Below, piece by piece: positions 23,690 to 35,118 of a DNA stretch of 64,000 nt. The notes beneath the pieces were generated by a model. That model was given only the letters and a program-made list of their open reading frames with translations. It was not told where the DNA came from and did no database searches. Source of the DNA: Hirsutella rhossiliensis (lineage: Eukaryota > Ascomycota > Sordariomycetes > Hypocreales > Ophiocordycipitaceae); contig NW_025408681.1 of NCBI RefSeq assembly GCF_020360975.1, forward strand, positions 1,612,001 to 1,676,000. The letters are read 5' to 3'. The translations under genes and the position numbers were made by a program. Position 1 is the stretch's first letter; every line of letters begins with the position of its first letter.

Positions 23690-25444
23690 TCATGGAAAGA
23701 AGGAGACGAAATGCCCAAGGATCCTGCGGTTCAAAAACGGATTGAGTGCGGAGGGTCGTGGACCTTGATTTGTTTGCCTAACCACCGCCTTCTTTGAGGA
23801 GCGCCCAACGTCACCAGTTTTCCCTCGTCTGTCACCAATGCCCTACGAGGTTCTGGTACAAGGGACGGAACACGGAAGGTCGAGCATGTCAGGTAACGCG
23901 TCGCCATGCTATGAGCAGACCAACAGAACCGGAGCAGAACCAACAACGTCGCCGAACTGCAGCCCCTACGCACAAAGGCTCTGCACCTACCAACTGCATA
24001 TTCAGCATGCATTTCACTCGCTGGCTTTCCCCCACAGCCCCAGGCCGGATTTCTTGTGACGTGGCTGCGATAATTAGCCTGTCCAGGCCAACGAAGCCCT
24101 AGGCATGTATCCAGTGTGGTCGTGTAGCTCCTCTCACTGAGGAATGTGGACTTGCGATGGAAGCGCTCGGGGTCGAATTGCCTCAATTATGCGATCCTAT
24201 TGGCTTGAGACTCCGTAAGAGACGGACGGGCGGTTCCGGTTTCGTTGCGACAGCCTGCCAAGCCGATATGTTGCGGTGTACCAAGACACAACGAGGAAAC
24301 CCCTCTGTACTCGGGACTCAAAGAAAGTCACCATCAGCCGACGACAACACGCAACGTTGAAGCGGATTGCAAACCCACGCTTACTCTCCTGCCCTAGCCG
24401 AACCCACATCACGCACCTCGTGCCATGAACAGCAGGCAAAGTTCACCAGCCGGAGATGGGACTCTGAACGCTTGAAGAATACTGCGTAGCCTCCACTGGT
24501 AGTGCGATGGAATCGTGTGTTAGGGCACAAGCTGAAATTGACGCTACAGTGGCGTTCAGGGAAACGAGAAATGTCCAGTGGCAGATGGTAGTGGCTCTCA
24601 AGCAGGGGCTTGAGAGCACAGTGGAAGAAATAGGGGCTAGAGTGTATGTGGACTGTTCGCGGCTAATCCACTATCCCTCAATACCCTGAAATATCGAGTA
24701 CGCCAATTGTAGTGTTTTCGTGTGCCCTCAGGGTGCCCTTGCGAGGACGGTCACCGGTCCTAGGAGCCAGCTCCGAAGCTTGAAGATATCTACAACTGCA
24801 TCCAGGATCTCTCACAGTATCAAATAGAGTTCCTTCTCTCTGACATTTGACCGAACCGTGTAGTCACGGCTCTGCGGTCGGCGAACGTAGGATAAGTCTT
24901 GGGCATCGTTGAATGGTGCAACGTCCTTCACCGGACCTTGACCGGGTCTTTAAGATATACGGCGCGATGGTGCATCGAAATAAAGGTCGCAACGACTTTG
25001 ATGTCGTGAGTTGTGACAGACCCCTGCCATGATCGGCGGCAATCGGCGCTCCGTCCGCTCATGTTGAATTGGACTGGGTCACGTTGAGAGGAGAGAAGAT
25101 TGCATGCAAGGGGTGGTTTTCGTGAAGTGATATCTTTTCCACAAGCATGTCCCCCAGCGCTACCCCCCGCCCGTGGCTTTATGCGTCGATAGAATGGTTC
25201 TCCGAGTAGCTCGATGAATGCAAATCGTGGCTGGCGGCCATGACGTGATGTTCGCGGACGAGTCGGCATCATCTGGGCTCATTTCACTGCAGCCCTACGC
25301 TGGCACGAAACTCGTGGTCGTGGCCTTTCCGACAGGCCGGCAGCCACGTGTGCTATCTGGGTGTCTCGTCTGTATTCGTAACTGTGCGCTATTGGGTCGG
25401 GCGACCATCAGGGGGGGGGAGAGGGTTGGTCATGGTCGCGTTGC
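23690..25444. other. Gene-poor transition from repeats to gene space
   Basis: Base composition changes sharply at about 23,690 from AT-rich RIP-mutated DNA to balanced sequence without RIP bias. Only short open frames occur on both strands, none with a recognisable domain, splice pattern or start context. I see no gene here. Part of it may be the 3' region of the DUF7924 gene. Confidence 0.5.
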
Positions 25445-27110
25445 TTATGCCTTTTTTTGCGGGGACTGCGATTTCGTGCGCTTGGCAGGAGGCTCAAGAG
25501 GCTGAAAATCCAGCGACAGTGGGTCATCCGAACTGTCGGACTCGTATGTGGTTTGCACGTTCGAATCTGGATGAAGCACCGTTGTTTGGCTGGTGACTAC
25601 AGTGTCGGCGGCTGACGTCTCGCTTGTGAAGCTCGATGCCAAGCCTTCCGTATCCTGCAACGGTGAGGCGCGAGTATATCGGAACAATCTTTCGTTGGCC
25701 TCTTTAATGGCATTATCTCGCTGTTCCTTTGCCCAGTCCCGGAGATTCCGATACGCGGCAGCCCCTTGCCGGAAGATATCGGCATCCCCAGTCAGGCCCC
25801 ACGTTTTGATCTGTGTCATGACAAAACCGGGGCGTCCGTCTGGAGCAGAGGGTGGGATTGGATGAGCTGTGTACATTTTCAACGTCCCCCCATAGTAAAT
25901 TGATGTGATAGCATAAGCCCTGTTATCGAACCTTGGCTCTACATGGCCATATGACCGGAGCCTGTCTATCGATCTTGCGCTGAGAGCCCCATGGTAGGAA
26001 GCTTGTCGAGATGCGACTGATAATGTTCCGTCCGGGCCCTTTACCTCTAGGCAAAAATTAGGCACGATCGGAAGATCGTGCTGCGTAGAAGGTATGATTA
26101 AGTTGCTTAGTTCTCGGCGAATGGTTCGCTCGAGCTGCTCGGGACCCGCGCCGTAATATAGGTCGGGGTTACCGGGTACTAGCGAACCATCCGTCAAATG
26201 GTCAAAGTTGGTGAATGGGACCTGGCCGGCAACACACTTCCTATCTCCTGTATTGCCCTCTAGGACTGGAATTACAGTTGCTATGACGTCTCTTTCTTTG
26301 GCTGCATGGGTATCTGCACGCTCAAACTTGCGGAAATCGTCGCCTGTAAACTGGGACGGAGAGAGTGACCTCCTAGGCTCGGCCAGAATCTGGCGGATCT
26401 CAGCTATGTTTTCGGGCTCTGGCGGCAAGCGGCCATCCGGATATTCGTACCCGTGGGGTAAAACGTCGTGATCGATCAGGTGTTGTTGGAAAGCACGGTC
26501 GTACGGACCAGTGCTCTTCGTGCTTGTCGTATTCGGAGTAGCGCTGCTTTTTGACGGTGAATTCGAGCTCCTCCTTGTCGGAGACTGTGATCCTCTCTTT
26601 CGACGTCGCGAACTGAACTGGCTTGAGCTCATCTCGACATGGGCCTCGGCAGGTATCCGATACTGCTTCCCTGTCAACGACTGGGTGAGTGAACGGAAAA
26701 GAGACTGCTCAGCTTACCCCTCGTGTATCCCACAGGTCCGGGCCGCCTTGCCTTGCAGATCGTTTGAGCCGCCTCAGGCAAGCTGGAGACAACTGCTCGA
26801 CGAAACAATCCGCGTTGATTATATGGATGTGATGTCGCGGTGCACGGCCGTAACAGTTTCGTGTCTCTTCTTGGCCGCAGGCGGATCGTGAGATTCTCCG
26901 TTGTGACTCTTGCAGCGCCCTCCGCGTGAGCGGGATAACTGACAATCGGTCCCAGAATCTCGGTGGCGGAAATGCCGGGTGGTTGAGCTTCTGCTTCTTG
27001 TGCGAATAGCCGTCTTCGTCGTGTTCCGTTTCACGCCAAGCCGAAGGCGCGTGGCGTTTGCGCAGACCAGACGTGCATAGACCTGTTTGCGAATGTTCAG
27101 CAAGAACCAT
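25445..27110 (-). CDS. DUF7924-type protein with PD-(D/E)XK nuclease-like core
   Basis: The predicted protein has 536 aa in two exons (27,110-26,718 and 26,662-25,445). The 55-bp intron starts GTAAGC and ends GAAGCAG, and splicing gives the continuous stretch GGPDLWDTRGYRIPAEA. The N-terminal part has a basic, NLS-like region and an FWDRLSVIPLTRRAL block typical of this fungal family, followed by a Ser-rich linker. The C-terminal domain has PDLYYG, then FCLEVKGPDG, then a RQASYHGA helix. This Asp...Glu-x-Lys...Gln arrangement is that of PD-(D/E)XK nucleases. Family naming as DUF7924 rests on memory of family motifs, and nuclease activity is inference. The gene has no syntenic partner and sits at the edge of the repeat block, as accessory genes often do. 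The start could be another Met, since the 5' end is unsupported. Confidence 0.7.
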
Positions 27111-27937
27111 GCTCGACGGGTTGATATCTGGTCATGTTGAAGTGGCGCTTTATAATCGGAGAAAACAGTTCGACAAAGTCGCCATGGCCCTGGCACGCCG
27201 AAGTTGCGGCGTCAAGGCTGCTGACTTGTCAGCAGCTGCGGAGCCCCACTTTTTGAGTCAGAGTGCTTGGAGCCCAACCAGTAGTAAGCGCTGCAAAAAC
27301 ATCGCACACTCTGCGGCGTAACGCGCAGACGCGTCGACCACTGAATGTCCTCATGCACCTGGCGGCGAGTACATACGTATGGGCAAGCTGACCATCCCCC
27401 CCCAAGGAACCCGACCGGCGACCCGCTTTTCGTAGCAGTCAAGCCCGCATAAATTTAAGTATCAGATAATTAGGGGGCAGTCTTCAAGCGAGAGAGACTC
27501 TCGGGTCGTCGACGGTTCCATGAACCGCGGTTGCTGCACACGCCGTGCCATGTGCTTCGTTTGCGTCGTCACATGCCCCTGGAAAATGCAGCCTGGCAAA
27601 CAGTCGTGCAAGCCGCCGGCTGGCCGATGCGTGGCCCGGCCGCCACGGGCTTATCGGGGCCGATGGCCGCCGACCCTCACTAAAACCCCGATAACGGCCA
27701 CGATTGCCACTGATGTAATGCCTCAACGCCGCCGCGACCACAAGGCTCCGAGGGCCACAAACAGCTGGCTTCCTCTCGTCTCGCGCCATACGCCGTGCAC
27801 GCTGTTGAGCTGAAACTCGCCAACCGGCCGCCCACATTCCTTTCAGTTCCCCCCCTTTGCCGGCGATTCCATCCAGTGTCATTCAGACGCTCCATCGTCC
27901 CCGCAGCTCATCCCATCATCAACCCGACGTCGCCAGC
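27111..27937. other. Intergenic region between divergent genes
   Basis: These 827 bases separate the minus-strand DUF7924-type gene from the plus-strand ornithine cyclodeaminase gene, so they must contain both promoters. I see no coding exon. The last 80 bases are pyrimidine-rich and lead into the start codon at 27,938. Confidence 0.5.
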
Positions 27938-29435
27938 ATGGCCTTGACTGTCCTGTCAGACGAACAGGTCAGGGTCCTTCTCGAGGGCCTGAGCCTCGAC
28001 GAGCTGGAAGAGTTTCGACACGTCCTAGCCTCGGCGCTTCACGAATTCTCGACAAACGCCGAAGCCGACGAGAGCGGCTTCTATCAGCAGCCGCACCGAA
28101 CCACGACGCTCCACCCAGCATCTCGGGCCACGACGCTGTACATGCCATCATGCGGTCCCCAAGGCATGGGATGCAAAGGTGCGGTGTCGGCAGCATCCCA
28201 CGGCAACGGTTACTAACGCCTCAGGCAGTCGTCTCCTTGACTTCGTCCGAGGCCACCGAGGACCCTTCCATCAAGCCCATTAGCCCGACTGGCGTCGTCA
28301 ACCTGCTCACGCCCGACGGCAAGCCCCTAGGCCTCATCCAGGCGAGCACGCTGACTGCCTTTCGCACCGCCCTCGGATCTGCGTGCCTTCTCAACCGACG
28401 CAACCACGTCAAGACCATTACCGTCTTCGGCAGCGGCCTGCAGGCCTACTGGCACGTCCGTCTCGCCCTCATGATGCGAGGCAGCACCATCAAGCACGTC
28501 AACGTCATCAACCGCCGCTTCTCCGCCAACGCCAGTGGTATTCTTAAGAAGTTTACCATCATACCCCAGGCCATAAAGGATCGCGAGGGCTGGGCGCAGG
28601 CTAAATTTGGCATCTTGACGCCCACCTTTCACGAGTACGAACGCCTGCTCAAGGAGCAGATCCGCAACTCCGACGTCATTTACTGCTGCACGCCGTCCCG
28701 GGAGGATCTCTTCGACGCCTCCATCCTCACGTCTCACGAGGGCAGGAAAAAGGGCAGACTCATCGTCGCCGTGGGCAGCTACAGCCCCGAGATGAGAGAA
28801 CTGCCAGAAGGCCTACTTCTGCAGGCTACCAAGGTTCACGACAAGCATCACAGGCATTTCCACAAGCACGCCGAAGAGGCAGGCGTCGTCATCGTCGATA
28901 CCCTGGAAGGCGTGCTCAAGGAGGCGGGTGAGATCATCTCCGCCAAGATAAACCCCAACCAATTGGTCGAGTAAGTACTCCTCGTCCCTTCAGTTCACAT
29001 GCTCACTGAACTGACGCGATGCCAAGACTGGGTGAGCTAGTCATGCTCCACCGCCTGGCCATTGAAGAGTCAGAAACAGATACGACCGGCTCGCAGACGC
29101 CCCCGTCGATGGATTCGGAAAGCCTGGATCTCAGTGAAAAGGCGTCGTCCATGTCCACAGTCTACAGCGACCAGCCGCGACGGCCAAGCAGACCCTCGAG
29201 CCCCATGTCATCTGGCCACGTCCGCAAACCCAGCTTCCCGCTGCCGTTTCGAAAGAGCTCCAGCAGCTCCATCGAACCGGAGAAGAAAAAGGAGGATTCG
29301 CTGTCTCGTTGGCTTCGGGACGGCACGGTTGTGTACAAGAGCGTTGGGTTGGGCCTCATGGATCTGGTGGTGGGGATGCATCTGGTCAAGCTTGCGAATG
29401 CGAAACAAATTGGCACGCAAATCGAAGGTTTTTAA
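27938..29435 (+). CDS. Ornithine cyclodeaminase / mu-crystallin family protein
   Basis: The predicted protein has 463 aa from three exons (27,938-28,178; 28,229-28,970; 29,027-29,435). Intron 1 (50 bp) has a perfect TACTAAC branch point, and splicing regenerates the family motif MGCKVVSL. The Rossmann-like NAD(P) core shows TVFGSGLQA (normally G-x-G-x-Q/A) and later VGSYSPEMRELP. The C-terminal YKSVGLGLMDL closes the fold. Bacterial members convert ornithine to proline and ammonia. Fungal members such as Aspergillus PrnX are of uncertain activity, so substrate is not assigned. An unusual Ser/Pro/basic-rich insertion of about 85 residues lies between the VMLHR block and the C-terminal motif. 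It is convergent with the thiolase gene, with 284 bp between stops. Confidence 0.85.
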
Positions 29436-29719
29436 CATGAGTGTGGAGGGAGACGGATGCCGCTTTATGCTCCATTTGTGAGCTGATAGATCCAGGTCCT
29501 TGACTCTATGTACGGGTATCATACCTGGGGCAAGCTGACCAGCATTTTCATAAGTGGCTCCGAAATACGGATATCATCCAAGGCGGCTCGTCTCGACGGT
29601 CTTTTTATTGTATGATTTGACTTGCAACGAACCGTCTGGACAGTTCGATTGCCTTAACTCCATAGACATTCTATTCATACAGCGGATATTCAACTTTACA
29701 TGCCCCAAACCATTTTTCT

Positions 29720-31176
29720 CTACTCTGCGACCCAGACAGCGCTCATGCCCATTCCCGTGCCGATACACATGGACGTGTTGCCTACCTTCTTGCCCGTCCG
29801 CTTGAGCTCGTACAGCAGAGTCGACACCTGGCGGGCGCCGGTGCAGCCCAGCGGGTGGCCAAAAGCAATGGCGCCACCCTTGGGGTTAATCTTTTCGTGG
29901 GGGATGCCCAGCTCATTGGCGCACCACAGGCACTGGCTGGCAAAGGCCTCGTTGATCTCGTAGATGTCGACGTCGTCCTTGGAGATGCCGGCGAGGTCAA
30001 GGGCCTTGGGGATTGCCTTCCACGGGCCCTGGCCCATAAGGAGGGGCTTGACGCCGACAATGGAGGCGCAGACAAACTTGCCAATGATCTTCTGGCCGAG
30101 CTTCTCGGCGGTGGAGCGGCGCATGAAGAGCACGGCGGCGGCGCCGTCGGATATTTGGCTGGCGTTGCCGGCGTGAATGCTGCCGTCGGCGGCAAAGGCC
30201 GGGCGGATCTTGGCGAGCGACTCGGCGGTGATGCCGTCGCGGATACCGTCGTCCTTGGCGACGGTGATTTCCTTGGTCTCGCCCGACTTGGGGTCCTCGA
30301 ACTTGGCCTTGAGGGGCACAATTTCGTCGTCGAAGAGGCCCTCCTTTTGCGCCTTGACGGCCTTTTGGTACGACGAGGCGGCAAAGGCGTCCTGGTCGGT
30401 GCGGCTGATTTTGAGGTCCTTGGCCATGTCCTCGGACAGGACGCCCATGGGCACCTTGCAGTTGGCGGCTTCGGGGTGGGACTCGAGGAGCTCGGAGAAC
30501 TCGGTGACGGCGGCAGGACTGGAGGGGAGGAAAGAGAAGTCAGCTAGCTAGTCTGTACGGCTCGGGGCTCTTCGAGAATGGAAGAAGGGCGAAGGAGAGC
30601 AACGCACCCATACTGCAGGGACATGCTCTCGACACCAGCACCGATGCCGACGTCAATCATGCCCGTCTTGATCTGATTGGCGACGTCGACGCAGGCCTGG
30701 AGGCCGGAGGAACACTGGCGGTTGAGGGTGCGGACGGCTGTGGACTCGGGGAAGCCGGCGACGAGGCTGGCGCCGCGCATCTCGGTGGCGCCGCCGCCCG
30801 GGGGCAGGACGGAGCCGACGCAGATGTCCTCGACAAGGGCCGGGTTGATGCGGGAGCGGTCGATGATGGCCTTGAGGACGCCGGCCATGATGTCGGCGGC
30901 CTGCGTGTCCTTGAAGCCGCCCTTGCCGCCCCGGGTGAAGGCGCTTCGGCAGCAGGCAGTGACGACGACCTGGGGGGGTTAGTGTTGTGCTGATGGGGGG
31001 GCAGGGCTCTGGACGTACATCGTCGGGGCGCTTCTCGAGAATCTTGTCGCGACCGCCAGCGGTCTGGTTGCCGGAGAGCTGGCCTCCGATTTGAGAAATT
31101 CTATCGAGGGCTGTGTTGAGACGGAAATACGTCAGCATGGGCAATGGGGAGGCAACGACGATGACATACCACCCAT
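29720..31176 (-). CDS. 3-ketoacyl-CoA thiolase, peroxisomal
   Basis: This enzyme catalyses the last step of peroxisomal beta-oxidation, thiolytic cleavage of 3-ketoacyl-CoA to acetyl-CoA and a shortened acyl-CoA. The predicted protein has 419 aa from four exons: 31,176-31,170 (only 7 nt), 31,110-31,019, 30,969-30,608 and 30,518-29,720. The catalytic pieces are NRQCSSGLQ (nucleophilic Cys), NEAFA, GGAIAFGHPLGCTGAR (His) and CIGTGMGM (second Cys). The N-terminus reads MGALDRISQIGGQL and contains a PTS2 peroxisomal signal (R-I-x5-Q-L), which only appears after splicing out intron 1. Intron branch points (CTGAC, CTAAC) support the model. The promoter carries FarA/FarB-type motifs. A mitochondrial or cytosolic acetyl-CoA acetyltransferase is less likely because of PTS2. 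Confidence 0.92.
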
Positions 31177-31274
31177 GATTGGTTTTTTTCGAGGATACCG
31201 GCCTTGTAAGTTGAGAGGGCGAGAGAGGTTGAAGAAACAATGAGGACAAGGTTGAAGAGATGCTCGAACCAAAG

Positions 31275-31642
31275 CCGAGGCGTGCGGACGCTCTGGGGAA
31301 GCTTGGCTTTATAAGCGCATCCCTTTACTCTCAGGCTCCCCTGGGCAGACCTCGGCGCGAGGGAGAATGCGGACAGTGAGAAAGACTCCGGAGCCCCCGC
31401 GGCCGGCGGGGGGGAGCTTGAATCAGCTGGCACCGCTTGACCGAGGCATCTTGCAGGCGGGGCTTGGCGGTTTTTAGCGCCTTTCACATGCCGCGGCGGC
31501 GCCCCGTGGGGTAGAGGTTCGAGCTCCTGGACAGTGGGAAACGGAGGACGCTGGCTGCGGCTCGATGGAGGTGCGGCTGCAGCTGTAAATCATATTAATT
31601 AATACAGGCTTTACGGATATGGGGTATGTCTATGCGCCTCGG
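31275..31642. promoter_or_regulatory. Cluster of four CCTCGG motifs (FarA/FarB-type sites)
   Basis: CCTCGG or its complement occurs at 31,275-31,280, 31,350-31,355, 31,441-31,446 and 31,637-31,642, that is 100 to 470 bp upstream of the thiolase start. CCTCGG is the known core of the binding site for the fatty-acid-responsive activators FarA and FarB in Aspergillus. About 0.2 such hexamers would be expected by chance in this length. Binding is inferred. Confidence 0.6.
31308..31313 (-). promoter_or_regulatory. TATA box of the thiolase gene
   Basis: TATAAA on the minus strand lies 132 bp upstream of the thiolase ATG and downstream of three of the four CCTCGG motifs, a reasonable core-promoter position. 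Confidence 0.5.
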
Positions 31643-31897
31643 GCACGAGGATCGTTTCCCACGTGAGCTTGGTCGGCTTTTAGCCGGCGCACGTTTCATC
31701 GACTGCGGGTGACTTCTGGGGGATGGGGGGCTAGCTGGATGAAAGACCTAAATGCTGCCAAATCTCTTTACTCGTTGATTTCTTTCTTGTTCGTGTTTCC
31801 GTCCCATGTACAAGGTAAAGACAGCGGTTGACCCCTGGCATCCTCCCACCCATGCGCCAAACTGCAAAAGACCGCAATATCAGCATATCATGTAGAA

Positions 31898-32621
31898 CTA
31901 AGCCTTGCTGCTGGCGCCGCCGCCCTTCTCTACTTTGTCGTCGGCCGAGAAGTTCAAACTGACGCTGTTGACACAATGCCGTTCATCCGTGGGCGTGGGC
32001 AGGCCCTCGCCTTTGAAAACGTGTCCCAGGTGGCCGCCACAGTTGGAGCATACAATCTCGGTCCTCGTCATGCCAAACGTCTTATCCGCGTGCCGGCTGA
32101 CGGCGCCGGGGATGCTGTCGAAGTATGCCGGCCACCCGCAGCCCGACTTAAACTTGTGACTGGCCTTGTACAGCGGCGTGTGACACCCGGCACACGTGTA
32201 TACGCCCTCTTCGGGGTAGTGCTTGTCGAACTTGCCCGACCCGGGGGGTTCGGTACCCTTCTCTCGGAGGATGCGGAATTGCTCTGAGGGCGAGGGTCAG
32301 CTGGATCCTGCGAAGCGAAAGGGCCTTTGCCATGCCTTTATTGAGGACAGCGCGCCACTCGTCGTTTGAGCGCGGGTCGGGATACGACATCTTGGAGGAA
32401 GACGAGCCAAACAGTGCGCCCAGGAAGGGAATGCCCGACATGGATCGCAGAGGCACAGATCGGGGACGGGCGAAATGGGCTTGAAGCGGCAGTCTGTTTC
32501 GTACGAGGTGGGAGAGGATGGAGAAGCTGGTTGAGAAGAGAGGAGAGAAGCGCATGGATGGCAACGTTGGCATGCAGCGGAGACGACGAGGCTTTAATAG
32601 TAACGGCTGGATTGGGGACAT
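31898..32621 (-). CDS. msrB: Peptide methionine-R-sulfoxide reductase B
   Basis: MsrB reduces the R form of methionine sulfoxide in proteins and repairs oxidative damage. Two exons (32,621-32,336 and 32,283-31,898) give 223 aa. A later Met at 32,573 would give 207 aa, and others follow. The catalytic domain shows two zinc-binding Cys pairs (CAGC and CSNC), GCGWPAYF, GHLGHVF and the catalytic RHCVNS. The N-terminal 60-80 residues are basic, hydrophobic and low in acid, suggesting a mitochondrial presequence, followed by MSYPDPRSNDEWR where the cytosolic form could start. The 52-bp intron begins GC rather than GT (AAAG/GCATGG...CTGAC...CTCAG). No GT donor restores the conserved NKEQFRILREKGTE join. 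It lies head-to-head with the ArfGAP gene. Confidence 0.88.
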
Positions 32622-33347
32622 GTAATCTACAGCAACTGTCGATGATGATTGACCAGGGCTCCGAGGACCTTGACAAATCGCAGGCTGAGTGCTCTGGAAT
32701 CACTTGCATCATCCTCCGCTATGATTGGATTAGCGGCTCGATGGTCGCCACAGCGGATAGAAATGGCCTATCGGGCTCCCTCCCCCTCTTAAAAAGTCCA
32801 GGCCGGCAGCAGCTTGGCCACTGCCGGCAGCACAATGTACAATGTCGTATTGCCTCAGCAACAAAGACGAGAAGAGGGCTGCCTCTCCTCCCGGAGACGG
32901 CAAGCATGGCAAGATGAATGGCAATATATATAGGCACTGGAGACAAAGAGGGGCTGCAATACACCTACGGATAGGAAGATTCCAGCTTTCAGGCGCTTGT
33001 GCCTCAGGTACCCACTCTCCCACTGCCCACCACTGCCCAAGGCAACCAAGGCTACAGGGGGCTAGGCGCTACAGGTGGCTGATGGCTGATGCGGTAATGC
33101 CGTGGTTGACTTCGTGTAACTTTACCCCCGGTCGAACCCAAGGGGCGGCAAGTTCTTTGACTGCTTCATCACCGCCACCGGCAGACACACGCTCCCTGCA
33201 CGTTGCCATTTGGCACAATCAGCCATCGCCATAATTCCGTGCTCGCTTCAAATCGCAGCTCATTCTCCCACGCACCAACTGCCGCCCGACCCCTCTCCCA
33301 TCTCCCCCGGGCCTCGCCATCTGTCACAGGCCTTGCCCGCATCCACC
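32622..33347. other. Divergent promoter region, MsrB / ArfGAP
   Basis: These 726 bp separate two divergently transcribed conserved genes. I see no exon. The right end is rich in C and T just before the ArfGAP start codon, which has the favourable context CACCATG. Confidence 0.5.
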
Positions 33348-35118
33348 ATGTCGAGACGTGCCCCAAACCCGGCCGCCGAGCGGGCGGCGCAGAACCAGAC
33401 GACCATCAAGAGCCTCCTCAAGCTCGAGCCCAACAAGGTCTGCGCCGACTGCAAGAGAAACAAGCGTGAGTGCATCGCGTCCCCCTCTGCACACCGCCCG
33501 CCCCTTGCTGACCCCGCCATTGCGACGACGTCTAGATCCGCGGTGGGCCAGCTGGAATCTCGGTATCTTCGTCTGCATTCGATGCTCGGGCATCCATCGC
33601 GGCATGGGCACCCACATATCCAGAGTCAAGTCGGTCGACCTCGACTCCTGGACTGACGAGCAGCTCCAGAGCATCCTGAGCTGGGGAAATGCCCGCGCAA
33701 ACAAGTACTGGGAGGCCAAGCTGGCCGCCGGCCATGCCCCGTCCGAGGCCAAGATTGAGAACTTCATTCGCACAAAGTACGAGCTGAAGCGCTGGGTCAT
33801 GGATGGGCCCATGCCTGACCCGGCCTCGCTGGACGCCGACGGCGACGACGACGTGCCACTCAGCCTGGTTAAGGAGAAACAGGCGATTGAGAAGAAGGAG
33901 TCCATCAGGAAGGCGTCCGTCGGGCAGTCGCAAGCGCCTCAGGGCGACCTCATCGGCGGAGACGACCCCATCCCCTCTCGAGCGAGCACCGCTGGCCCTG
34001 CGGCTGCCAAGGTGCCGTCAAAGGCGGAACCCGCGGCACCCAAGACGACAAATACCAAGGATTCCTTGCTAGGATTGGATTTCCTGGGTGAGGCCAGCGC
34101 GCCGCCACGGCCGTCCAGCACCCCCGGGCTCATCTCGCCTGGCGGACCATCGCGGCCCGACCTAAAACAGTCCATCCTCTCGCTCTACGCCTCGGCCCCG
34201 AAGCCCCAGCCCCCGCCGCCACAAGCCGCGCAGCGCCAAGGGTCGTTTGGCGGCATGGTTTCGCCGACCATGGGCCACCAACACCAGGGCTCTTCCGGCG
34301 GGTTCAGCGACGCGTTCGGCAGCCTTAACATCTCCAACAACGCGCCTGCTCCCGACCCCTTTGCCGGCCTCGGGGGTGTTTCTTCGAGTAACCGGGCGAC
34401 ATCACAACCACCAAGCGGCAGCACATTTGGCGGGCTGAGTGGAGGAAGCTTCTTCGACGCAAAACCAACGCAGCCCCCGGCTGTGTCGCACCAGCAGAAG
34501 CCATCCAACTCTGGATTTGGCATGTCCAGCTCCTTCTCGACTCCTTTCTCGTCGCCTCCGCCCACGCAGCCTGCGGTGGCGCCCAAGCCTGCCCAGCCAT
34601 CCTCGTCTGCCATGGACGATCTCTTCGACCTTTCCTCGCCAGTCACCCAGGCCAAGTCTCCCCCGCCGCCGACCAACGCTGCTCCTCCTGCGTCGACGAC
34701 CTCGGTATTCAACCTCTCCGCCACCCAGAACAAGCTCGTCTCGTCTCCCCCAGCGACAGCCACGACGACCTCGACGGCCATGGGAGGGGCTGGGGCGTTT
34801 GGAGCCGACGTCTGGGGCGGCAACGAATGGAGCACCCCTGATACGACTAGCGCTGCGCCACCAGCGCTGAAGAGCCCGGAGTCGGTCAAATCCCCTGCGA
34901 GCAACATGAGCTGGGGCGGAGGCGGCGCTTTTGCCAGCACGCCGATTGTGCCTGGAACCGGCGGGGGTTTCAACCCGGCGCCGAAGGTGACGGCAGACGA
35001 GGAGTTTGGCGGTTGGGCAAGTAGCGCAGGGCCGTCAGGCGCGGGCGGCGTGGCGGCGCCCAAGCCAAGCGGAGGCCTAGGGGGAGACGATGATCTCTTC
35101 TCCAATGTCTGGCAGTAA
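33348..35118 (+). CDS. ArfGAP-domain protein (Age2/SMAP-like)
   Basis: This is a GTPase-activating protein for Arf, acting in coat-vesicle traffic at the trans-Golgi and endosomes. Exons 33,348-33,465 and 33,536-35,118 encode 566 aa. The 70-bp intron splits the zinc finger between CADCKRNK and HPRWASWNLG. The ArfGAP domain (about residues 15-130) shows CADC...CIRC and GIHRGMGTHISRVKS, including the catalytic arginine in the IHR segment. The remainder, about 430 residues, is low complexity and rich in Pro, Ser, Ala and Gly with repeated FG- and WGG-like motifs, probably disordered and adaptor-binding. Yeast Age2 and vertebrate SMAP proteins share this layout, an N-terminal GAP with a disordered tail. 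The antisense strand has a long open frame caused by the GC-rich codon pattern, which I regard as a shadow. Confidence 0.9.

Noticed and set aside
29855..30547. 230-codon plus-strand frame opposite the thiolase
   Set aside because: Antisense shadow; the minus strand carries all catalytic motifs of a thiolase.
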